Origin: Phycisphaeraceae bacterium
GTDB taxonomy: Bacteria; Planctomycetota; Phycisphaerae; Phycisphaerales; Phycisphaeraceae
NCBI GenBank assembly: GCA_029260695.1
Contig: JAJDCT010000179.1
Location: forward strand, 1-9,320
Reading direction: 5' to 3'
Length of the DNA stretch: 9,320 nucleotides
Made by a program: the position numbers and the translations under genes. Every line of letters begins with the position of its first letter. Within the stretch, counting starts at the first letter, position 1. The notes beneath the pieces were generated by a model, which was not told where the DNA came from, searched no databases, and saw only the letters and a list, made by a program, of their open reading frames with translations. Of the stretch, positions 1 to 6,859 are shown one piece after another.

Positions 1-537
1 CCCCTGTTCGGCGACCCGATCGTGGTCGGCGACTCATTGAGTTTTTCGACCGGACCCTTCGCCGCCGCACAGGAAGGCGTGGGCTCGGACATCACCGCAG
101 CACAACTTTCGTTTGTTATCCAGGCCGACCCGGGTCTGTTCATTGAATCGATTAGCCTTGACGAGATCGGCGATTTCTTAATGCTAGGAAATACCGCCGA
201 GGTCACCGCGGGAGGGACTTTAGTGGCTACGGTTCTTAACCCCCTGATTGGGGGGTTTGTCAGCAGTCCGATCGCTTTCGATCAGGCTTTTCCGCTGACA
301 GGGACAGGCTCGGGAATCTGGTCTGGGACCAGCACGGTCGTTTTGACTCAGCTTGACGCGACCCGGGTCCGTGTGGACCTTGATAACATCCTGATCGCCT
401 CAGCAGACGCCCCGGCGGATGCGGCGTTCATCGACAAGAAGGCGTTGACCGTCAACGTGACCTTCAGCGAGGTCCCCGAGCCGACGACCTTGGCCCTGAT
501 GGGGCTGGGCCTGGCTGTGGTCCTGCGCCGGAATTAA
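1..537 (+). CDS. PEP-CTERM sorting domain protein, 5' truncated
   Basis: The reading frame is open from the first base, so the true start lies left of the window; the in-frame GTG at 22 is only the first possible start codon visible. The 178 residues seen are rich in Gly, Thr, Ala, Val and Asp with alternating hydrophobic stretches, as in an all-beta secreted domain, and contain no catalytic motif I recognise. The C-terminus is diagnostic: a Pro-Glu-Pro triplet at residues 159-161 of the visible part, a short hydrophobic helix (LALMGLGLAVVL), then Arg-Arg-Asn and the stop. In the known PEP-CTERM/exosortase system this tail is recognised by a membrane exosortase and the protein goes to the cell surface or extracellular matrix. 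The body's function is unknown. A strong terminator follows, so this gene ends its transcript and is independent of speA. Confidence 0.85.
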   Translation, partial: PLFGDPIVVGDSLSFSTGPFAAAQEGVGSDITAAQLSFVIQADPGLFIESISLDEIGDFLMLGNTAEVTAGGTLVATVLNPLIGGFVSSPIAFDQAFPLTGTGSGIWSGTSTVVLTQLDATRVRVDLDNILIASADAPADAAFIDKKALTVNVTFSEVPEPTTLALMGLGLAVVLRRN

Positions 538-596
538 CCCGCACGGGTTGGTATTCACCCCGCCCCTGAGATTCCGCGAACAACCTCGATCCACTC

Positions 597-624
597 AACC
601 TCACCACAAACGGTGAGGTTTTTT
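597..624 (+). terminator. Rho-independent terminator after the PEP-CTERM gene
   Basis: A perfect 9-bp stem, AACCTCACC (597-605) paired with GGTGAGGTT (612-620), encloses a 6-nt loop and runs directly into a run of six T (619-624). It sits 60 nt after the PEP-CTERM stop codon and is the clearest intrinsic terminator in the window. The upstream arm begins with AA only, so it is less convincing as a terminator for the opposite strand. Confidence 0.88.
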
Positions 625-665
625 CTTATCCGCACCTGTGCTTCTACAAGCCCTATGGCACATGA

Positions 666-764
666 ATGGCTGGTGCTCAGGCACGAGACATGATCGCCCA
701 GCACGATGTTTACCGGGCCGTTAAACTGCGCGGCTACAAGCACGACCGAGCCGGCCGGGATTGA
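666..764 (+). CDS. Possible small ORF (32 aa) upstream of speA, Arg-rich
   Basis: ATG at 666 opens a 32-codon frame ending at TGA 762-764, 29 nt before the speA ATG. The predicted peptide begins MAGAQARDMIAQHD and contains five Arg and two Lys. Third positions are about two-thirds G or C, compatible with coding but not distinguishing it from chance. I recognise no family and see no Shine-Dalgarno sequence. Its place between the terminator at 597-624 and an arginine decarboxylase gene makes an arginine-sensing leader peptide conceivable, but no alternative hairpins supporting attenuation are evident. It may simply be a chance ORF in the 5' leader. Confidence 0.18.
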   Translation: MAGAQARDMIAQHDVYRAVKLRGYKHDRAGRD

Positions 765-793
765 GTCCCGGATGCGCAGACCAGGCACCGATT

Positions 794-2752
794 ATGGATA
801 ACACCGAGCAGCCAAAGCCAGACTCTTTGTCACCCACGCACGCAGACCATGCGGCGTGGACCGCCGAGGAAGCCCAATCGCTTTACGGCCTGGACCGGTG
901 GGGGCGGGGCTACTTTTCGGTTAATGATGCGGGGCACCTCGATGTCCACCCGACCCATGACCCGGCTGTAGGTATCGACCTGAAAGACCTGGTCGAGCAA
1001 CTCCGCCAACGCGACCTTCAGCCGCCTCTGTTGATCAGGTTCACGGACATCCTCCGCCACCGCCTGACCGAGCTTGCTCAGGCGTTCGAAAATGCGATCG
1101 AGGAGATGGAATTCAAGGGCGGGTACCGCTGCGTGTACCCGATCAAGGTCAATCAGCAGCGTCATGTGGTTGAAGAAATCCTGGCGTTTGGACAGGAGCA
1201 CGGCTTTGGGCTGGAGGCGGGGAGCAAGCCGGAGTTGCTGGCGGTGATGGCGATGGTCGAGGACGAAACGACGCCGATCATCTGCAACGGGTTCAAGGAC
1301 GATCAGTTTATCGAGGCGGTGATCCTGGCGACCAAGCTGGGCAAGAACATCATCCCCGTGGTTGAGAAGTTCAGCGAGCTTAAACTGATCGTACGCTACG
1401 CCAAGGAGCACGGGGTTCGGCCACAGATCGGGGTGCGGGTGAAGCTGGCGACCAAGGGTTCAGGCCGATGGGAGCAGTCCGGCGGGGTCCATTCGAAGTT
1501 CGGCCTGTTCGTTGGCGAAGTGCTGGACGCGGTGGCGTACCTCAAAGAGCAGGACATGCTCGATTGCCTGAATTTGCTGCACTTCCACCTGGGGAGCCAG
1601 ATCACGACGATCGCGCCAATCAAGCGGGCGATCATCGAGATGGTGCGGATCTATTCCGAATTGCACAAGGCGGGCGCGGGGCTTAAGTACATCGATGTCG
1701 GCGGGGGGCTGGGCGTCGATTACGACGGCAGCAAGACCGACGTCAGCTCGAGTATCAACTACTCGCTGCAGGAATACGCCAACGATGTGGTTTACCACAT
1801 TCAGGAGCTCTGTGACGAAGTCGACGTCCCGCACCCGACGATCATCAGCGAGTCCGGACGGGCGATGGTTGCTTACCACAGCGTGCTGGTCTTTAACGTG
1901 TTGGGGTCGTCTGGTTTCGACGGGTTTACGCCTCCGTTGGAGATGCCAAGGCATGAAGTAGACGAATTGCCGCACCCGATCCGTTCGCTTTATGACGCCT
2001 ACTTCGAGCTGGACGAGAAGACTTTTGCCCAGAGTTACCACGATGCGCAGGTGGCGCACGGCGAAGCGATGAACCTATTTAACCTGGGGTATTGTTCGCT
2101 TGATCTGCGTGCCTTGGCGGAGCGTTTTTACTACGCGATCTGCTTCAAGGCTCTGGGTTTCGTGCGCAAAATGCCGGACCCGCCGCGGGACTTTAAGGCG
2201 CTCGAAGCGTTGCTCTGCCGGACTTACTTCTGCAACTTCTCGATCTTCCAATCCATGCCCGATAGCTGGGCGATCGACCAGCTCTTCCCGATCATGCCGA
2301 TCCATCGGCTTAACGAGAAGCCGACCTGCCGGGGTATCCTCGCGGACATCACCTGTGACTCCGATGGCAAGATCGACCGATTCATCGGCAAACAGCGGGC
2401 CGACTCCGTCTTGCCGCTGCACGCGGTCAACGGCGAGGACTATTACATCGGCGCGTTCATGGTCGGGGCGTACCAGGAGATCTTAGGCGACCTGCACAAC
2501 CTGCTGGGTGACACCAACGCGGTGCATGTGAGTGTGGATGAGCACGGCCGGGCATCCATCGATGAGGTCGTTGAGGGCGACAGCGTCAGCGAGGTGCTCC
2601 GCTATGTCCAATACGACACGGACCAGCTTAGGCGTAATTTCCGCCGATCGATCGAGGCGGCCGTCCGCAGTGATCGGCTCACGGTCGAGGATGCGACCCG
2701 CCTTCGGAGGTTCTACGAGCAGGGGCTGGTCGGCTATACCTATCTGACGTAA
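794..2752 (+). CDS. speA: Biosynthetic arginine decarboxylase (SpeA)
   Basis: Decarboxylates L-arginine to agmatine and CO2 using PLP and Mg2+, the first step of the agmatine route to putrescine and polyamines; expected to be cytoplasmic. From the ATG at 794 the protein has 652 residues, close to the E. coli enzyme (about 658). Fold-type III (alanine racemase-like) features appear in order: the PLP-lysine motif YPIKVNQQ with Lys118; HFHLGSQ at 263-269; the glycine-rich phosphate-binding loop GGGLGVDYDG at 303-312; ESGR at 353-356; and near the C-terminus TCDSDGK with Cys521 and Asp524, the active-site pair supplied across the dimer interface. I prefer ATG 794 to the in-frame TTG at 761, because the extra 11 residues match nothing typical and 794 has at least a weak AGG 8 nt upstream. 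It appears monocistronic: a terminator lies upstream and a promoter-like element downstream. Confidence 0.96.
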   Translation: MDNTEQPKPDSLSPTHADHAAWTAEEAQSLYGLDRWGRGYFSVNDAGHLDVHPTHDPAVGIDLKDLVEQLRQRDLQPPLLIRFTDILRHRLTELAQAFENAIEEMEFKGGYRCVYPIKVNQQRHVVEEILAFGQEHGFGLEAGSKPELLAVMAMVEDETTPIICNGFKDDQFIEAVILATKLGKNIIPVVEKFSELKLIVRYAKEHGVRPQIGVRVKLATKGSGRWEQSGGVHSKFGLFVGEVLDAVAYLKEQDMLDCLNLLHFHLGSQITTIAPIKRAIIEMVRIYSELHKAGAGLKYIDVGGGLGVDYDGSKTDVSSSINYSLQEYANDVVYHIQELCDEVDVPHPTIISESGRAMVAYHSVLVFNVLGSSGFDGFTPPLEMPRHEVDELPHPIRSLYDAYFELDEKTFAQSYHDAQVAHGEAMNLFNLGYCSLDLRALAERFYYAICFKALGFVRKMPDPPRDFKALEALLCRTYFCNFSIFQSMPDSWAIDQLFPIMPIHRLNEKPTCRGILADITCDSDGKIDRFIGKQRADSVLPLHAVNGEDYYIGAFMVGAYQEILGDLHNLLGDTNAVHVSVDEHGRASIDEVVEGDSVSEVLRYVQYDTDQLRRNFRRSIEAAVRSDRLTVEDATRLRRFYEQGLVGYTYLT

Positions 2753-2756
2753 GGGC

Positions 2757-2783
2757 TCATCGTTAAACCTGACTTGACGATGA
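2757..2783 (+). terminator. Hairpin after speA without a T-tract (possible terminator)
   Basis: TCATCGT (2757-2763) pairs perfectly with ACGATGA (2777-2783), extendable by three further pairs (one G-U) to a 10-bp stem with a 7-nt loop. It begins 4 nt after the speA stop codon. No T-run follows, so it is not a classical intrinsic terminator; it could protect the mRNA 3' end or assist Rho-dependent ending. The 3' arm overlaps the TTGACG considered as a -35 element for the next gene. Confidence 0.35.
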
Positions 2784-2806
2784 AACCGTCTGGTTCACGT
2801 TAAGAT
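2774..2806 (+). promoter_or_regulatory. Candidate promoter for the ASCH-nadC-birA unit, possibly leaderless
   Basis: TAAGAT at 2801-2806 matches the sigma-70 -10 consensus at 4-5 positions and ends 6 nt before the ATG at 2813, so transcription would begin at or within a base or two of the start codon. A TTGACG lies at 2774-2779, but the 21-nt spacer is longer than the usual 16-18, so the -35 assignment is doubtful. No Shine-Dalgarno sequence precedes the ATG, which fits a leaderless mRNA. Confidence 0.4.
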
Positions 2807-2812
2807 ACATGT

Positions 2813-3484
2813 ATGCCGATCCACGTCGCGATCCTCAAACGGCCGTATATCCGGCTGATCCTCGAAGGTCGAAAGACCGTCGAGAGTCGGCTGACGCGCA
2901 CAGCCCAACCGCCCTACCGCGCGATCGAGTCGGAGGAGCGGATTTTCATCAAGGCGTCGTCCGGGCCCTTTATGGCGACCGCGGTCGCTGGCAAAATCGA
3001 GCAGCACGAAGGGCTCGAACCCAGTGAGATCCTCAGGCTACGATTACGTCATAACCGAGCGGTCTGTGGTGACAACAGCTATTGGGAACTCAAGCAGAGC
3101 AGCCGGTTCGCGGTCTTTATCGATCTCACACAGGTCGAGCCGCTGGGTGTTGGGCCTGCGTACCCCAAATCCATGCGTGCCTGGCATGTTCTGGACGAAT
3201 CGCTTAGCCCGCTGCTGGATATCCCCCTCACCGACGGGGCGATCCGTAACCGGTATCTCGCCATGCCCCGGGCGTCGGAACGCACACGCAAAGGACCGGT
3301 GACGTTGTTGCTTCCGGACGGCCGGGAGATTGCGACAGGGTTCGCCGACGGCAAGGCCATGCTGCGGTGGCGTGGGTGGGGGCCTTACTATCAGAAGTAT
3401 CAAATGACTCCGGGCGACGCGGTCCGCTTTGTGGCACTTGGCCCCGGGCGATATCGTGTGAGCTTCCACAAACTCCGCGATTAA
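2813..3484 (+). CDS. ASCH-domain protein with an extra C-terminal domain
   Basis: A 223-residue soluble protein with no signal peptide or membrane segment. The N-terminal part (about 3-110) looks like an ASCH domain, a PUA-like beta-barrel thought to bind RNA or nucleotides: it opens with a strand and helix (HVAILKRPYIRLILEG) leading into the hallmark GxKxxExR, here Gly19, Lys21, Glu24, Arg26, followed by FIKAS and a second strand-rich half. A linker (about 120-158) leads to a distinct C-terminal segment (159-218) with short strands, a Trp-Arg-Gly-Trp-Gly cluster at 186-190, then a Pro-Gly-Asp turn and the strand pattern VRF...YRVSF. This resembles the end of B3/EcoRII-N-type pseudobarrels, but the link is weak. 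It is the first gene of a unit with nadC 23 nt downstream. Specific function is unknown; an RNA- or modified-nucleic-acid-binding role is inference. Confidence 0.75.
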   Translation: MPIHVAILKRPYIRLILEGRKTVESRLTRTAQPPYRAIESEERIFIKASSGPFMATAVAGKIEQHEGLEPSEILRLRLRHNRAVCGDNSYWELKQSSRFAVFIDLTQVEPLGVGPAYPKSMRAWHVLDESLSPLLDIPLTDGAIRNRYLAMPRASERTRKGPVTLLLPDGREIATGFADGKAMLRWRGWGPYYQKYQMTPGDAVRFVALGPGRYRVSFHKLRD

Positions 3485-3507
3485 CACCCGAGCTACTTAC
3501 CGAAGTC

Positions 3508-4410
3508 ATGCCTAGCGATGCACCCCCTGAACTCAACACGTTTATTTCGCCCGGCGGGTTGGCCGAGTTGATCCGACTCGCTCGCGAGGAAGACCTTGGT
3601 CCCAATGGGCTGGACGTGACCAGTGGCTTGTTCGTCCCCGCCGATCTTCATGGCGAGGCGTCTATCGTTGCCCGTCAGCACGGCAGGCTTGCCGGGGCGG
3701 AGCTTCTGCCTGCGGTTGTGCAGGCGTATGACGAGGGTGCAAGAGTAGATATCAAGACACGCGACGGGGCTAGCGTCGAGCCCGGCGAGGTCGTAGCGGT
3801 TCTGTCCGGACCGATGCGCAGCATCCTGTCGGCCGAGCGGGTGGCGCTCAACCTGCTGACACACCTATCGGGTGTGGCCACGTTGACAGCGCAATACGTC
3901 CATGAAATTTCTGGGACACGGGCCAAGGTCTACGACACACGCAAGACCCTGCCGGGCCTGCGTGGCCTTCAGAAATATGCTGTGGCGTGTGGCGGGGGCG
4001 CGACCCATCGCATGGGGCTCTACGACGCGGTGCTGCTGAAGGACAATCACCTGGCACGGGTTGGCGCTGGAGGCTTGGAAAAGGCGGTAGCCGATGCCGT
4101 GAAACGAAGCCGCGAAGCGTACCCTCAGATCAAGTTCGTGATGGTAGAAGTAGACACACTGGAGCAGCTCGAAAACGTGTTGCCAACCGGGATTGACATC
4201 GTGTTGCTTGACAACATGACTACGGATCAGTTGCGATTGGCTGTGGCCATGCGCGACCGAGCGGCGCATCGTGTCGAGTTGGAAGCCAGCGGTGGTGTGA
4301 CGCTAGAGACGATCGGCGAGATCGCAAGATCGGGGGTGGACCGCATCTCGGTCGGTGCCCTGACCCACTCGGCCCCTGTGCTGGACATGGGGCTGGACAT
4401 CACACCATGA
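3508..4410 (+). CDS. nadC: Nicotinate-nucleotide pyrophosphorylase (carboxylating), quinolinate phosphoribosyltransferase
   Basis: Converts quinolinate and PRPP to nicotinate mononucleotide, CO2 and PPi, the last step of de novo synthesis before the common NAD pathway. The 300-residue product has the usual family length. Visible signatures are LLTHLSGVAT in the N-terminal half; DTRKT at 143-147 with the substrate-binding Arg145 and Lys146; the block from Cys161 through GGGATHRMGL to Lys178-Asp-Asn-His181; Glu214 and Asp216; LLDNM at 233-237; EASGG at 259-263; and SVGALTHS from 281. I chose ATG 3508 because the frame also opens at 3367, but that would overlap the ASCH gene by 118 nt and add 47 residues foreign to the family. 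The 3' end shares ATGA with birA. No Shine-Dalgarno sequence is evident, so translation probably follows from the upstream gene, 23 nt away. Confidence 0.95.
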   Translation: MPSDAPPELNTFISPGGLAELIRLAREEDLGPNGLDVTSGLFVPADLHGEASIVARQHGRLAGAELLPAVVQAYDEGARVDIKTRDGASVEPGEVVAVLSGPMRSILSAERVALNLLTHLSGVATLTAQYVHEISGTRAKVYDTRKTLPGLRGLQKYAVACGGGATHRMGLYDAVLLKDNHLARVGAGGLEKAVADAVKRSREAYPQIKFVMVEVDTLEQLENVLPTGIDIVLLDNMTTDQLRLAVAMRDRAAHRVELEASGGVTLETIGEIARSGVDRISVGALTHSAPVLDMGLDITP

Positions 4411-5384
4411 CAGCGGACCTCAGGCCCGCCGATCTTGACACCTTGGGAGCGCTGTTGCGTTCCACCGGCCAGCCCGTCGAGCTCGGGTATTTCATGCAAG
4501 AGTACGGGGCCACGCCAAGCGGCGTTGACCGTTCGGTGGCGGTACTCATCCGCCACGGTTGTGTGATAGAGCGGGGCATGCACGCGGTCCGATTGATCCA
4601 GACCGGGCTGGGCGTGTGGACGGATTATTTGCAACACACCCTGCCCAAGCAGTCTCAGCGGTGTGTTGAGGTCTACCAGGCCACCGCCAGCACCCAGGAC
4701 CTGGTCAAGACACGGGCCGACGAATCGGTCGTGATCTTCGCTGATGAGCAGGCCGCGGGGCGAGGCAGGCTGGGTCGGCAGTGGCTCGCGCCCCGAGGCG
4801 CGGGGCTGCTGTTCAGCATGACACACAAGCTACCGGCGGGCCGACCCGATTCGATCGACCGGGTCTCGTTCCTCACCGCCGTCGCCATCGCACAGGCTAT
4901 CGAAAGCATCACGGATCAGGGACCGGTGCAGATACGCTGGCCCAACGACCTGTACATGGGTAACCGCAAGCTCGCAGGCATCCTGGTCGAAACGGTCCAG
5001 CCCGCCGGCAGTTCGACCGCGACGGCCGTGATCGGCATCGGGATCAACGTGGGATTGACCCCCAAACAAATCGCCGAGATGCCGACCGAGTTACGCTCCC
5101 GGGTCACCAGCTTTGCGGCGCTCGGGTGGTCGGTTGATCGTCTGCTAATAGCGAAAAAAGTTATCGCACAGATCGACCGCAACCTTCACGCCCGTGATGT
5201 GACGCCGTTCGTAGACCAGTGGCGAGCCCGTAACCTGCACCGTGCCCAGACGATCAAGGTTAAAGCGGCGGGTAAGATTATTTCCGGTACGGTCATAGAT
5301 CTGGACCCGGACCACGGGCTGATCGTCCGCAGAGACACCGGCGAGATCGTCCACCTCCCCGCCGCGACGACCACCGTGCTGTAA
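4407..5384 (+). CDS. birA: Biotin--[acetyl-CoA-carboxylase] ligase, BirA type with N-terminal HTH
   Basis: Activates biotin with ATP to biotinyl-5'-AMP and transfers it to the lysine of the biotin carboxyl carrier protein of acetyl-CoA carboxylase and related enzymes. The 325 residues divide into an N-terminal segment (about 1-65) resembling the winged-helix domain of bifunctional BirA, the ligase core (about 75-265) and a C-terminal SH3-like domain (about 275-325). Core motifs are Asp113 leading into GRGRLGR at 118-124 (the biotinyl-AMP loop), RWPNDL at 177-182, Lys188 in RKLAGIL, and GIGINVG at 210-216. The ATG overlaps the nadC stop as ATGA, indicating translational coupling. The HTH implies a possible biotin repressor role, but no biotin synthesis gene or recognisable operator lies in the window, so regulation is unproven. 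It is the last gene of its unit. Confidence 0.94.
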   Translation: MTADLRPADLDTLGALLRSTGQPVELGYFMQEYGATPSGVDRSVAVLIRHGCVIERGMHAVRLIQTGLGVWTDYLQHTLPKQSQRCVEVYQATASTQDLVKTRADESVVIFADEQAAGRGRLGRQWLAPRGAGLLFSMTHKLPAGRPDSIDRVSFLTAVAIAQAIESITDQGPVQIRWPNDLYMGNRKLAGILVETVQPAGSSTATAVIGIGINVGLTPKQIAEMPTELRSRVTSFAALGWSVDRLLIAKKVIAQIDRNLHARDVTPFVDQWRARNLHRAQTIKVKAAGKIISGTVIDLDPDHGLIVRRDTGEIVHLPAATTTVL

Positions 5385-5400
5385 TCAAAACGAACTCGGT

Positions 5401-5512
5401 CGGTTTTACCTGATCTATCGGGTTGTAGTGCGGTTTAACCCGGGCGGTCACCCAGGAGTACGCCGCGTGGCCGCGGCGGCTAAACATCAACTGCTACGGT
5501 GAAATAAAACCG
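5401..5512. repeat. Inverted repeat and GC hairpin in the birA/aminotransferase convergent gap
   Basis: The 146-nt gap between two converging stop codons holds a perfect 8-bp inverted repeat, CGGTTTTA (5401-5408) and TAAAACCG (5505-5512), around a GC-rich hairpin with 7-bp arms CGCCGCG (5461-5467) and CGCGGCG (5472-5478) and loop TGGC. Neither is followed by a clean T-tract on either strand, although the TAAAACCG arm reads as a T-rich run on the minus strand. A bidirectional transcription end is the natural role, inferred from position. I see no gene here. Confidence 0.35.
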
Positions 5513-5530
5513 CTCTAGCAAGTGGACAGG

Positions 5531-6688
5531 TTACTTCGCCAACTCAACGAGGATGTCCAGGCCCTTTTCGAGTCTGGCGTCGTCGCAGGCGTAGCTGAGT
5601 CGGAAATGGGTGTCGCGTTCACTGAAGACTTCGCCGGGGATGACCAGCAGGTTCTTCTCGATGGCCCGTTTGACGAAGTCCGTGCCGGTGAGGTTCAGGT
5701 GCTCGGGGACTTTGGGGAAAGCATAGAACGCCCCGCCGGGGGTCGTCAGTTCGTAGAGACCGTTAAGGCGTTCCACGACCCGGTCTCGCTTTTTGCGGTA
5801 GGCCTCGACAAGGGATGACACGTCCACGCCGAACGCGATGGCTCCGGCTGCCTGGGTGACCGATGGTGCGCAGACGAATGTGTACTGCTGGATCTTGGAC
5901 ATCGCCGCGATCACCGCCGGAGGACCCGCCGCATAGCCCAGACGCCAACCTGTCATGGCGTAGCTCTTGGAGTAGCCCTTCAGCAGAAGCACGTTTGGGT
6001 TGTGGTCCAACGGCGAAGGCACGACCCACTCACCCGGGTGGTTGGGGTCTTGGATCTTCTCGTAACAGAACTCGTCGTAGATCTCGTCGGTGACCAGAAG
6101 CAGCCCGTGGCGGTCCGCCAGGTCGGCGATCTCTCGGCAAGCCGTGTCCGTCGCGACCGCGCCGGTCGGATTCGACGGGGAGTTGAACAACAGCATCTTG
6201 GTCCGCTCATTGATCAGCGGCTCGATCTGCTCAGGCTTTAACTGGAAGTCCGGGTAGGTGTCGACAAAGACCGGCACCCCCCCGGCAAGCCGGACCAGGT
6301 GCTTATACATCATGAAGTACGGGTCGGGGATCAGGACTTCGTCGCCGGGCTGGACGCATGAGAGCATCAATAGCGCCAGGGCCCCGGATACGCCGGAAGT
6401 CACCAGCAGGCCGTAGTCGTTGCCGAGTTTAGGGAACCGGTAATCCAGCCGGGCACGGACCTTCTCGACCAGGGGCGCGATGCCCTGGGTCTGGGTGTAC
6501 TTGTTGAAGCCCTGGTTGATCGCATCGACCGCTGCCTGCTTGATCGGGTCGGGGACATCGAAATCGGGCTGGCCGATGGAAAGGTCGATCGGGTTTTCGA
6601 GAGTGGCTGCGAGGTCGAAGACCTTGCGTATCCCCGAGGCGTCCACCGCGTGGGTCCTGTCTGCGATGAAGCGGTTGGGATCAAACAT
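5531..6688 (-). CDS. PLP-dependent class I/II aminotransferase (aspartate aminotransferase-like)
   Basis: A 385-residue fold-type I aminotransferase, full length for the family and expected in the cytoplasm. Motifs in order: IGQPDFD at 38-44 near the substrate pocket; NKYTQTQGI at 62-70; SNPTG at 172-176 with PLP-contacting Asn173; TDEIYDE with Asp201 and Tyr204; the Schiff-base lysine Lys241 in GYSKSYAMTGWRLGY; and Arg363 in FRLSYA, which grips the substrate alpha-carboxylate. The SNPTG and GYSKSYAMTGWRLGY style fits subgroup I-gamma enzymes (aspartate, alanine, aromatic or methionine-related aminotransferases), and substrate cannot be settled from sequence alone. The ATG at 6688 has no Shine-Dalgarno sequence; instead CACCTCC, itself like anti-Shine-Dalgarno, lies just upstream. 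A perfect 16-bp palindrome lies 28 nt upstream of the start. It is separated by 171 nt from the small basic protein gene on the same strand. Confidence 0.92.
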   Translation of the reverse strand: MFDPNRFIADRTHAVDASGIRKVFDLAATLENPIDLSIGQPDFDVPDPIKQAAVDAINQGFNKYTQTQGIAPLVEKVRARLDYRFPKLGNDYGLLVTSGVSGALALLMLSCVQPGDEVLIPDPYFMMYKHLVRLAGGVPVFVDTYPDFQLKPEQIEPLINERTKMLLFNSPSNPTGAVATDTACREIADLADRHGLLLVTDEIYDEFCYEKIQDPNHPGEWVVPSPLDHNPNVLLLKGYSKSYAMTGWRLGYAAGPPAVIAAMSKIQQYTFVCAPSVTQAAGAIAFGVDVSSLVEAYRKKRDRVVERLNGLYELTTPGGAFYAFPKVPEHLNLTGTDFVKRAIEKNLLVIPGEVFSERDTHFRLSYACDDARLEKGLDILVELAK

Positions 6689-6716
6689 GGCGGAGGTGCA
6701 TCCAACGGACAGACGA

Positions 6717-6732
6717 GGCCGAACGTTCGGCC
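6717..6732. promoter_or_regulatory. Perfect 16-bp palindrome upstream of the aminotransferase gene
   Basis: GGCCGAACGTTCGGCC reads identically on both strands without a mismatch and lies 28 nt before the aminotransferase ATG (minus strand). The position suits an operator for a dimeric repressor or a 5'-leader hairpin. No T-tract follows on the minus strand, so it is unlikely to be an intrinsic terminator. No known regulator's site is recognised. Confidence 0.4.
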
Positions 6733-6773
6733 CCGACGGGAAGCGCGGGTGTTCGATGAGGCCGGGAAGGATG

Positions 6774-6788
6774 GACTGCGACGCAGTC
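6774..6788. repeat. Second palindrome (7-bp arms) in the same intergenic gap
   Basis: GACTGCG (6774-6780), one central A, then CGCAGTC (6782-6788) is a perfect interrupted palindrome. As RNA it could form a 5-bp stem with a 5-nt loop; as DNA it could be a dimer site. It lies 72 nt downstream of the small basic protein stop on the minus strand and has no T-tract, so a terminator role is possible but weak. Confidence 0.3.
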
Positions 6789-6859
6789 GGTCAGGCGTGA
6801 TGGCTGACATGGCCCGACGGCCGGACCTTGGCAGGCCGCGGAGTCCCAGGCGGGTCGGA

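Noticed and set aside
555..788. 77-codon minus-strand ORF between the PEP-CTERM gene and speA
   Set aside because: It runs antisense through the intrinsic terminator at 597-624, has no recognisable motif or ribosome binding site, and looks like a chance ORF in GC-rich DNA.
761..793. TTG at 761 as the speA start
   Set aside because: The 11 added residues resemble no SpeA N-terminus and TTG has no supporting signal; ATG 794 gives the normal family length.
830..2059. Long antisense ORFs over speA (830-1411 and 1460-2059)
   Set aside because: Mirror frames of a strongly supported gene, with no start signals or motifs of their own.
3367..3507. Extended nadC N-terminus starting within the ASCH gene
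   Set aside because: It would overlap the ASCH gene by 118 nt and add 47 residues absent from NadC; ATG 3508 gives the standard 300-residue enzyme.
6717..6732. Palindrome as a LexA/SOS box
   Set aside because: The core is CGAACGTTCG without the 4-nt spacing between half-sites of the Gram-positive-type box, and the downstream gene is not a repair gene.
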